Positions 23,399-29,520 of a stretch of 64,000 bases of DNA are shown one piece after another. Location of the stretch: positions 1-64,000 of the IMG/VR virus record IMGVR_UViG_3300045997_000112. One strand, given 5' to 3'. Position numbers and translations under genes: made by a program. Position 1 is the first letter of the stretch; every line of letters starts with the position of its first letter. The stretch comes from a virus. The notes under the pieces were generated by a model, which saw only the letters and a list, made by a program, of their open reading frames with translations, had not been told where the DNA came from and did no database searches.

Positions 23399-23553
23399 GA
23401 GTTCCCCTTGTACTTGTTGTTGCGGGTCTTGAACCGGTACCCGACGACCACGATGACCGCCGTGAGCACGAACACGGCGATGATGAAGCCCTGACCGATC
23501 TGGATGGGGCCCACGTTGAACGCCCCCCGGGCCACGGGGCAGAACGCCGTCAC
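23395..23553 (-). CDS. Single-pass membrane protein, 52 aa, between dehydrogenase and synthase
   Basis: GTG (23551-23553) overlaps the dehydrogenase stop (GTGA) and its TGA overlaps the synthase start. One hydrophobic helix (GFIIAVFVLTAVIVVVGY, about 22-39) followed by a basic tail (KTRNNKYK), so N-out/C-in by the positive-inside rule. Its conserved-looking placement and double coupling suggest an accessory subunit of the membrane synthase (inference). Confidence 0.7.
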   Translation of the reverse strand: MTAFCPVARGAFNVGPIQIGQGFIIAVFVLTAVIVVVGYRFKTRNNKYKGNS

Positions 23554-24815
23554 AGCTTGTGGACCTTGTCGGCACCCTGCGGGTAGACGTTGCGGGTGTC
23601 CAGGATCTGCTCCGCGTTCTCGTGGATGAGACCCCAATCGAAGACCGCATGGTCCGTGAGCACGATCACCAGATCGAACGACCCGGCGGCCTTGGCGGCA
23701 AGCTCGGCGTCGCTGATCGAGTAGACGTGGGGATCGGACACCGTGACATCCGCACCGGCCTCCCGGAGCAGGCGCACCACCTCCAGCGCCGGGGACTCCC
23801 GGGTGTCGGCAACATTGGGCTTGTAGGCCACCCCGAGGCACAGGATGCGCGCCTGCCACAGCTTGATGTCCCGCTCCGCGAGCAGCGACCTCGATCGGCA
23901 CACGACATGTCCGGGCATCCCGTTGTTGATCTCGTCGGCCAGCTCGGCGAACTTGAACGCCTTGCCGTGATGGTTGCGCCGCATCCAGGTCAGGTACAGC
24001 GGGTCCACCGCGATGCAGTGCCCGCCCACACCTGGTCCCGGCCGGAACCGCATGATGGCGTGGCCCTTGGTGGCCGCCGCGTCGAGGACCTCGTCCACGT
24101 CCAGCCCCAGCTCGGAGCACACCACGGCCATCTCGTTGACCAGGGCGATGTTGACCTGGGCGAACGTGTTCTCGAACACCTTGGCCAGCTCGGCGGCACG
24201 GGGGCTGGAGACCGGGACCACGGTGTCTACCAACGTCGAGTAGAACTCCTGAACCTGAGCCAACGCCTCGTCACCCAGTCCCGACACGATCTTCGGGATG
24301 CGCTGAAAGGTGTTGACCTTGTCCCCTGGGTTGATCCGCTCGGGGCTGTACCCGATCTCGTAGTCCCGCTCCGGACGCATCCCGTTGACGTACCCGATGG
24401 TCTGGACCACGACATCCTCAGTGGTGCCGGGGTAGGTGGTGGACTCCAGCACGATCAGCTCCCCGCCACGCATGTGCTTGGCGATGAAGGAGGCGGCGCT
24501 CTTGATGTAGGTCAGGTCCGGATGCTTGAGCTCATCCACCGGGGTGGGCACCGTGATCAGTGCGATGTCGAATGGCTGGTGGGGCGCCACGAACTCGGTG
24601 TACGCCGTGTCGGTGTACGCCTTGAACCACCCACTGCGCTGCATCTTGGCCAGGCGCTCGTCGGACACGTCCTCGACATAGGACTGCTCGTTGTGCAGGG
24701 CGTCGATCTTGCTCTTGTCCACGTCGACGCCGACGACAACGTGACCGGCCTCAGCCGCTCGGATGGCGATGGGCAGACCGACGTAGCCCATGCCGACGAT
24801 CAGGACGTTACTCAC
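23550..24815 (-). CDS. UDP-sugar 6-dehydrogenase (UDP-glucose/UDP-HexNAc dehydrogenase family)
   Basis: 421-aa NAD-dependent four-electron dehydrogenase converting a UDP-hexose to a UDP-uronic acid. GTG 24815 overlaps the small upstream gene by 8 bases. N-terminal Rossmann motif VLIVGMGYVGLPIA (4-17), VGVDVDKSKIDAL, then LESTTYPGTTEDV, and the catalytic GPGVGGHCIAVDPLYL with Cys about 266. The SYVEDVSDERL segment resembles UDP-N-acetylhexosamine dehydrogenases (WbpA/WecC type) more than UDP-glucose dehydrogenase, so the product may be UDP-GlcA or a UDP-HexNAcA. It would supply precursor to the synthase encoded 3' of it. Confidence 0.9.
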   Translation of the reverse strand: MSNVLIVGMGYVGLPIAIRAAEAGHVVVGVDVDKSKIDALHNEQSYVEDVSDERLAKMQRSGWFKAYTDTAYTEFVAPHQPFDIALITVPTPVDELKHPDLTYIKSAASFIAKHMRGGELIVLESTTYPGTTEDVVVQTIGYVNGMRPERDYEIGYSPERINPGDKVNTFQRIPKIVSGLGDEALAQVQEFYSTLVDTVVPVSSPRAAELAKVFENTFAQVNIALVNEMAVVCSELGLDVDEVLDAAATKGHAIMRFRPGPGVGGHCIAVDPLYLTWMRRNHHGKAFKFAELADEINNGMPGHVVCRSRSLLAERDIKLWQARILCLGVAYKPNVADTRESPALEVVRLLREAGADVTVSDPHVYSISDAELAAKAAGSFDLVIVLTDHAVFDWGLIHENAEQILDTRNVYPQGADKVHKL

Positions 24816-24900
24816 TGCGCTTCTCCTCCTTGCCGCAGATGATGCAGAACTGCTGCACACCTTTTCGGCTGAACACCATGCAACCTCGCTTGCACTTCAC
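24808..24900 (-). CDS. 30-aa Cys-rich peptide in the sugar cassette
   Basis: GTG (24898-24900) follows GGAGGAACA and overlaps the WbqC-like stop (GTGA); its TAA overlaps the dehydrogenase start by 8 bases. VKCKRGC and FCIICGKEEK give four cysteines typical of a minimal zinc ribbon. Coupling on both sides supports translation. Role unknown. Confidence 0.6.
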   Translation of the reverse strand: MKCKRGCMVFSRKGVQQFCIICGKEEKRSE

Positions 24901-25538
24901 TGTTCCTCCAACATGACGAGCTCGATGGGGTTGTCGTAGTCCATGAGCAGGGTGACGATGCTGTCGTTCGTGGTGGCGTGATGCCGCGACCACTCGACCT
25001 TGATCCCCGCTTCCTCGAAGATGGTGGTGTCCCCCATGTATGCCCTGGCTCCGGTTCCGGAGAGGTAGACGTCCATCTGGGGGTAGGCACGGAAGGTGCT
25101 GAGAAGGCCCTCGGCCTTGGTCCCGATGGAGTCCAGACCGAGAGCGAACGGGGTAGTGATACCCAGAAGATCCCGCACGTACACGAGCAGGTCAAGATTG
25201 AACTGCCAGAGGTAGGGGCTCTCGAGGCTCATCGCGTAGTCCACGAGATCCGCCCCGCGCGTCTTGTAGTGGGGCGCCCCGGAGTACCGGCCGTGCATGA
25301 TCTTGGGGAACATCTCCCGGAACTTGGGGATGTCGAGCATGACCTCATTGATGGGCTCGTAGCGGTACTTCTGTGCCAATGGCAGAGTGCACCAGTTGTC
25401 CCGCATCATCACGCGGCGCTGGTAGCCGCGCTCGTGGAGCTGGGCCCGGTAGCGGATGTCCATGATGTCTGCGCGGGCGGTCTTGTACCAGAACCGCGAG
25501 TTGGGCAAGAAGTTCGGCTGATGTCCGGCGACGATCAT
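24897..25538 (-). CDS. WbqC-like protein, 213 aa
   Basis: ATG 25538 overlaps the deacetylase stop. The opening VAGHQPNFLPNSRFWYK, followed by ADIMDIRYRAQLHERGYQRRVMM, matches the WbqC family found in O-antigen and surface-polysaccharide clusters, full length for the family. Its biochemical activity is not established; family context suggests a role in amino-sugar or polysaccharide assembly. Position between a deacetylase and a UDP-sugar dehydrogenase fits that. Confidence 0.8.
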   Translation of the reverse strand: MIVAGHQPNFLPNSRFWYKTARADIMDIRYRAQLHERGYQRRVMMRDNWCTLPLAQKYRYEPINEVMLDIPKFREMFPKIMHGRYSGAPHYKTRGADLVDYAMSLESPYLWQFNLDLLVYVRDLLGITTPFALGLDSIGTKAEGLLSTFRAYPQMDVYLSGTGARAYMGDTTIFEEAGIKVEWSRHHATTNDSIVTLLMDYDNPIELVMLEEQ

Positions 25539-26155
25539 GAGCGCACCTCACGAACCACGGCGAACTGCTCGGCGAAGGGCAGGTTGCGCCCGGACCCGAT
25601 CCAGCGACCGTGCTCGAATGCCAGCTTGGCGGGATCGAATGACCCGTTGGCCTGGGACTCGTACGCCCGGATGGCGGCCATCTTGGTCTCCATCTGCGCC
25701 TCGGTCAGTCCCTCGAACCGGTTCCACTGGTAGGGGATGGTGTAGAGGTCCGTGGTGTAGCTGGGGATCTCGTACAGCAGGACCGTGGGCACGTACCAGG
25801 CGTCCTTGTTGGTGTAGGACAACCGTGAGGCGCGGATCCCGGCCTCGTAGGCGGCGATGTGGTCCTGATGGGCGCCCGGGGTGGGCAGGTAGATCTCGAC
25901 CGGCTGGAGCGCACTGATGACTGAGTCCAGCCAGGTGACGAGCATCCGGGCGTTGCCCGTGAGCGTTCCGGTTTGGAACTCCGCGAGGTAGGTGCGCTCG
26001 TACCCCAAGATTCCCTTGGCGCGGTAGTACTCCTCCATCCTCCCGTCTCCCTTGTCGGAGAGGATGGCGACGGCGATGTCCTGTGGATCCTTGGCGATGA
26101 GCCCTCCACAGCCGAGAACCTCGTCGTCGGCGTGTGGCGATACGATCAACTTCAT
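25535..26155 (-). CDS. PIG-L/LmbE-family N-acetylglucosamine deacetylase
   Basis: 206-aa zinc hydrolase. ATG 26155 follows TTGAGGGACTA. Motif SPHADDEVLGCGG (6-18) supplies the zinc ligands His8, Asp11 and catalytic Asp10, with the third ligand region GAHQDHIAAYEAG (about 96-108). Members deacetylate GlcNAc in GPI anchors, mycothiol, teicoplanin or polysaccharide precursors. First gene of the cassette, so it probably acts on a UDP-GlcNAc-derived substrate or on the finished polymer. A mycothiol (MshB/Mca-like) target is an alternative in an actinobacterial host. Confidence 0.88.
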   Translation of the reverse strand: MKLIVSPHADDEVLGCGGLIAKDPQDIAVAILSDKGDGRMEEYYRAKGILGYERTYLAEFQTGTLTGNARMLVTWLDSVISALQPVEIYLPTPGAHQDHIAAYEAGIRASRLSYTNKDAWYVPTVLLYEIPSYTTDLYTIPYQWNRFEGLTEAQMETKMAAIRAYESQANGSFDPAKLAFEHGRWIGSGRNLPFAEQFAVVREVRS

Positions 26156-26182
26156 TAGTCCCTCAATTGTTGTGTGTGGTGG

Positions 26183-26200
26183 GTCTAGCGCACTCTAGAC
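26183..26200 (-). promoter_or_regulatory. GTCTAG/CTAGAC inverted repeat before the sugar cassette
   Basis: Perfect 6-bp arms (26183-26188, 26195-26200) with a 6-base spacer, in the 44-base gap between the SpoVS-like stop and the deacetylase start. CTAG is rare in the window and also marks the 9000-9028 promoter. A likely operator or promoter element for the cassette; I see no convincing -35 box. Confidence 0.4.
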
Positions 26201-26466
26201 TACCTGACTTCTACATAGAACACGACAGCACTGATGGTGCCGTCGCCGTTGGCGTTGTCCACGTTGGTGAACCCGATCTTGGTCCACAGGTCCTTGCCCC
26301 GTGGGGCGATCAGCCCGCGAGCGATGGCCACGGACTTGGCCGCTTGGCTGACTGCACTGGCTCCGACGGCTCGAACCTCAGCCTCGTCGGCATGGTCCAG
26401 CGACCGGGCGATGCTCCCGGCCACCTCCTTGACGTTGGAATCTCCACGTACCTTGATTAGCTCCAT
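26200..26466 (-). CDS. spoVS: SpoVS-like (Alba-fold) protein, 88 aa
   Basis: ATG 26466 (GTGATGGAG context) begins MELIKVRGDSNVKEVAGSIA, continues VRAVGASAVSQAAKSVAIARG and ends in a beta hairpin (ISAVVFYVEVR), the full length and pattern of stage V sporulation protein S. SpoVS proteins are small Alba-like folds influencing sporulation and cell division in Bacillus and present in many bacteria. A phage version may tune host development or bind nucleic acid (inference). It is the gene immediately before the sugar cassette. Confidence 0.85.
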   Translation of the reverse strand: MELIKVRGDSNVKEVAGSIARSLDHADEAEVRAVGASAVSQAAKSVAIARGLIAPRGKDLWTKIGFTNVDNANGDGTISAVVFYVEVR

Positions 26467-26471
26467 CACTG

Positions 26472-27047
26472 CTACTCCCTGAACTTCGGATCGGACAACT
26501 TCTCGATCACGGACTTCTCCACTGCGCCTTGTGGTACCCCACGAACGATACGGGCAATCCCGTACGCGTCGATGGCATTGTCGTTGGGGATGTCCACGCC
26601 GTACCTCTTGTACGCCGCCAAGAGCATATGGCTCTTCTGTGAAGACTTCGCGTTCCCGATCACGAACTTCTTCAGGGTGAGGGGCGGAACGATCAGGGGC
26701 TGATGGGCGTGCTCGAACAGGGTCACCTTGACCACCCCGGCGAGCTCTCCCAACACTGAGGCGCTGGCCGAGTGCACGACAGTGCCCTCCATGGCCACGT
26801 CGTCGTAGTTCCACCCCTTCAGCACCAGCTGCAGGTACTGCTTGATCTCGAACAGCCGCTCAGCGCCCCGGGCCTTCGACTGGAGCACCCCGATCTCGTA
26901 GTGGTCGAAGGAGTCCAACGCGCAAACCGCAAACCCGGTCAGAGATTGGTCGATGCCCAGCCAGATGCCCTCCTCATCATTGAGGCCAGCGCCGTCATGG
27001 TTGGTGTACTGCTGCACGACGGGCTTGCTGATGACGCTCACCTTCAT
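26472..27047 (-). CDS. RuvC-like Holliday junction resolvase, 191 aa
   Basis: ATG 27047 (MKVSVISKPVVQQYTN) overlaps the upstream stop; the longer frame is not coding-like. RNase H-fold motifs: GIDQSLTGFAV (about 29-39, first Asp), VAMEGTV (second acid) and NDNAIDAYGIA (terminal Asp pair). Resolves four-way junctions or trims branched DNA for packaging. Belongs to the recombination group with RecA and the nucleases upstream. Confidence 0.85.
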   Translation of the reverse strand: MKVSVISKPVVQQYTNHDGAGLNDEEGIWLGIDQSLTGFAVCALDSFDHYEIGVLQSKARGAERLFEIKQYLQLVLKGWNYDDVAMEGTVVHSASASVLGELAGVVKVTLFEHAHQPLIVPPLTLKKFVIGNAKSSQKSHMLLAAYKRYGVDIPNDNAIDAYGIARIVRGVPQGAVEKSVIEKLSDPKFRE

Positions 27048-27346
27048 CGAGGATCCACCCGCGCCACGCAGATATCGGATCCACCGTTCAGACCGGTCCA
27101 CGTACCGCCGCTGGTGAGGCATGCCAGCTCCGCCTTCTGGCCACGGTTCCCGGCGTCCTGCTGCCAGAAGAACACCAGCGCCGCGACGATGCCCACGACC
27201 AGCACGATGCCGAAGCCCCACATGAACGCGACGAGCCGCTCGGTCAGGTTGTCCCGGCGTCTCCGGTCCACGTCCTCCTTGAGCGAGGCCATCCGGTACT
27301 CGTGGTCCCGTTCCTGCTGGACCCAGTCCCCATCGACACTGCTCAT
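27044..27346 (-). CDS. Single-pass membrane protein, 100 aa
   Basis: ATG 27346 overlaps the upstream stop (ATGA); a GTG three codons earlier is less likely. A charged, probably coiled N-terminus (about 10-35), a membrane helix (MWGFGIVLVVGIVAALVFFW, about 42-61) and a periplasm-side tail with a Cys pair (CLTS, DICVARV). Function unknown. Confidence 0.7.
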   Translation of the reverse strand: MSSVDGDWVQQERDHEYRMASLKEDVDRRRRDNLTERLVAFMWGFGIVLVVGIVAALVFFWQQDAGNRGQKAELACLTSGGTWTGLNGGSDICVARVDPR

Positions 27347-27807
27347 GGCTGCCACGTCCGCTGGCGGCTCTTCACGTCACCCGTCCGACGGGTCAGCTCC
27401 CGGCTGAGCAGGGCAGCGTCCCGGTCGTAGTTGTTGAACAGGGCCTCCAGGAGCTTCCGGTACGCCTCGGCCTCCAGCCACTCCTGGGCCAGCTTCTCGT
27501 GCTCGTCGGACGCCTTGATCTCGGCCCGGGCGACGGTGACCTTGTCTCCCTTGAGGAGGGCCCGCTGCTCCATCCGCTCGATCTTCTTGGCCAGCCGCTT
27601 CTCGTCAGAGTAGGCGATCGCCACCTGCACGGCCATGTAGTCCGTCCACGCCGTGAACTCAGTCCAGATCCCCATCAATGAGGCGTCATCCAGCTCCGTG
27701 GGATCCCGAGGCAGGTCCGGAGGCTGGTGCTTGGGCTGGGTGGGCAGGGCGATCCCCTGCTGGATGACCTGGGCCTCGCCGGTGTTGCGCTTGATCAGTC
27801 CCATCAT
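27343..27807 (-). CDS. Hypothetical helical protein, 154 aa
   Basis: ATGATG at 27807, overlapping the upstream stop, after GAAGGAGCA. Pro/Gln-rich first 35 residues then long charged helices (SDEKRLAKKIERMEQRALLK) with coiled-coil potential. The size and helix pattern resemble scaffold or accessory proteins, without a recognised family. Confidence 0.65.
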   Translation of the reverse strand: MMGLIKRNTGEAQVIQQGIALPTQPKHQPPDLPRDPTELDDASLMGIWTEFTAWTDYMAVQVAIAYSDEKRLAKKIERMEQRALLKGDKVTVARAEIKASDEHEKLAQEWLEAEAYRKLLEALFNNYDRDAALLSRELTRRTGDVKSRQRTWQP

Positions 27808-28019
27808 TGCTCCTTCAGTCTCATGATCTCTCTGCGGATGTACCACGCCGCCTTCTCGAGGTCCTCGATCTCCGCATCCCTGGTGGGGTTCTTCAGGCCA
27901 GCGCGGGCGATGTACTTCACGGCATTGCCTCTGTTGAAATTCATCTGCTCCGTGAGGTCGATGATCTCCAGGCCCTTGTACGCGGTGTAGTGGCTGGGGT
28001 GGTTTACCGGGTCGTTCAT
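27804..28019 (-). CDS. DUF3310-family protein, 71 aa
   Basis: ATG 28019 overlaps the upstream stop. MNDPVNHPSHYTAYKGLEII, then NFNRGNAVKYIARAGLKN and a terminal helix match the DUF3310 family common in phages, sometimes called nucleotide-kinase-like although no P-loop is present. Conserved His/Tyr/Lys residues are retained. Exact activity unknown. Confidence 0.85.
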   Translation of the reverse strand: MNDPVNHPSHYTAYKGLEIIDLTEQMNFNRGNAVKYIARAGLKNPTRDAEIEDLEKAAWYIRREIMRLKEQ

Positions 28020-28162
28020 CGTCCTCCTCGGAACGCAGTGACCTCGAGGGCCACATGGAAGTTGTGGTGCTGGAAGGGGTCCCGGATGAGCGCCCCGCAC
28101 TTCTTGCACACCCACCAGTCCGGGTGTCCCTCCAGGACGATGTGACTGTTCGCCCACTCCAT
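28016..28162 (-). CDS. Small zinc-knuckle protein, 48 aa
   Basis: ATG (28160-28162) overlaps the nuclease stop; its TGA overlaps the DUF3310 start. WWVCKKCGALI with later HH gives a probable CCHH zinc site. Missed by length-based gene calling but well supported by coupling on both sides. Confidence 0.65.
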   Translation of the reverse strand: MEWANSHIVLEGHPDWWVCKKCGALIRDPFQHHNFHVALEVTAFRGGR

Positions 28163-28842
28163 CAGTACGCCTCGCAAGGGCAGTCATCGGCGAACGAGCA
28201 GACCGGCGGGGAGCTCACCAGCACCCCGTCGTGGTCAGGGAACAAGGTGGCCAGCTTCTCGAGCGTGACGGCGATCCAGTCCTCGTCGTACTTGGCCGTG
28301 AACTCCCGGGCCGCCTGGTCCTCCTTGCACTCGTACAGGAAGATCAGGTCCTCGAGATCCGGGAAGGGTCCCTGGCGCAGGACCCAGGCGTAGAACATCG
28401 CCTGACGCATGTGATCGTTGAACGGCCGCGTGATCATTCGGAACGAGGCGCTCAACCCTCCCTGGATCGGGAAGTTGTTCATCCGCAGGGTGCCGAGACC
28501 GATCGACTTGATCTCCAGCAGGTAGGGCTTGTCGACGAACACCACCCCATCGGCCCGGCCGTCCACCCGATAGTTCGGGTACTTCACCGGCACCTCGGCA
28601 CCGATCAGGATCTCAGCGCCCTCCAGCCAACGTTGCCACTTCTCGTGGATGGCATGGCCCTCCTCGAAGATGGAGAGCATCTGCATCCCGGGCTTGGCCT
28701 CAACCTTGGTGTGGCCCGAGAGCAGGTACCACCCCTCGCGGGGGCACCACGAGGGCTTGGTGATCTCTGATGGATGAAGGACATCCGAGGCCCTGGGATC
28801 TCGAGGCTGGCTGAGCAGGTACCGCTCAACTAGCCCAAGCAT
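28162..28842 (-). CDS. Cas4/RecB-like PD-(D/E)XK nuclease, 226 aa
   Basis: Start ATG 28842 gives a 17-base overlap with WhiB; ATG 28902 or GTG 28845 remain possible. Cas4-like features: HPSEI followed by CPREGWYLL, the nuclease core DGRADGVVFVDKPYLLEIKS (Asp...Glu-x-Lys), a QAMFYAWVL helix (QxxxY-like), and C-terminal CSFADDCPC. With the early Cys these may bind an Fe-S cluster, as in Cas4/AddB. Probably a 5'-3' exonuclease that feeds recombination with RecA. Confidence 0.85.
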   Translation of the reverse strand: MLGLVERYLLSQPRDPRASDVLHPSEITKPSWCPREGWYLLSGHTKVEAKPGMQMLSIFEEGHAIHEKWQRWLEGAEILIGAEVPVKYPNYRVDGRADGVVFVDKPYLLEIKSIGLGTLRMNNFPIQGGLSASFRMITRPFNDHMRQAMFYAWVLRQGPFPDLEDLIFLYECKEDQAAREFTAKYDEDWIAVTLEKLATLFPDHDGVLVSSPPVCSFADDCPCEAY

Positions 28843-29200
28843 CACCGTCGGCTTCTTCTTCGTCTCCAGGTGCTTCCTCAAGCTGTTCTTCGCCTGCGCC
28901 ATCGAGTAGTCCCAACCTCTCAAGGTCCTCACGGGTCACGTAGTCCGGCAGGTCCTTGCGCCGATGGAGTGTCTTGCGCTCCCGCGAGGACATCCCTCCC
29001 CAGACCCCGTGCTGGTCTGGCATGACTAGAGCATATAGCAGGCATTCTCTAATGACTGGACACCTAGGGTTCCCCAACGTTGGATTCCCATGGCATACCG
29101 CACGGGCCTGGTCAGCGTGCTTCGAGTACGTGGAATCCCGGGGCGGGTAGAACAGCTCGGTATCGTGCCCATCACACTTCGCCTGCTCCTGCCATGCCAT
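28826..29200 (-). CDS. whiB: WhiB-family Fe-S transcriptional regulator, 124 aa
   Basis: ATG 29200 overlaps the upstream gene by 29 bases. N-terminal AWQEQAKC (Cys9), AVC (Cys36), RCPVIREC (Cys47, Cys53) then GVWGGMSSRERK, the WhiB turn motif, and a basic RRKDL segment. The four cysteines bind a 4Fe-4S cluster. Usual spacing between the second and third Cys is two residues; here ten separate them (HGNPTLGNPR). WhiB proteins bind the sigma factor and are found almost only in actinobacteria and their phages, where one can block host WhiB2 (WhmD) function. Confidence 0.88.
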   Translation of the reverse strand: MAWQEQAKCDGHDTELFYPPRDSTYSKHADQARAVCHGNPTLGNPRCPVIRECLLYALVMPDQHGVWGGMSSRERKTLHRRKDLPDYVTREDLERLGLLDGAGEEQLEEAPGDEEEADGDAWAS

Positions 29201-29513
29201 AGGCGCGCTCCGTCAGCTCGTCGAAGTCATCCTCGGACAGGATGAAGTAGTCCTTCCCATCCAGATGGAACGCCAGAATGGGCATCTTCGACTCCATTAG
29301 ACCAATGTTGTGAATGGTCCTCAACCACTCGGCCTTGATGGAGATGGACTTCTTGGCACCGGTGTACTTGTGCTCGATCACGTACCGGAGTGCTCGGACA
29401 TCTCCCTTGCGACTCCAGAACGATCCGGATCCTGCGTTCGTTGTTCCGTCGTACCGCTTGGCCAACCGGCGCTCGTGCTTCTGCGACTGGATCTGGCCCT
29501 CTGTCTTCGCCAC
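29172..29513 (-). CDS. Hjc-like PD-(D/E)XK nuclease, 113 aa
   Basis: GTG (29511-29513) follows GGAGAACA; the 13-residue longer frame is not coding-like. The segment GTTNAGSGSFWSRKGDVR, then YVIEHKYTGAKKSISIKAEWL, is the resolvase-type nuclease core (Asp, then Glu-x-Lys, then Ser/Lys). Small size matches archaeal Holliday-junction resolvase-like and phage VRR-type nucleases. Probably cleaves branched DNA or restriction-like substrates. Confidence 0.75.
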   Translation of the reverse strand: MAKTEGQIQSQKHERRLAKRYDGTTNAGSGSFWSRKGDVRALRYVIEHKYTGAKKSISIKAEWLRTIHNIGLMESKMPILAFHLDGKDYFILSEDDFDELTERAYGMAGAGEV

Positions 29514-29520
29514 TGTTCTC

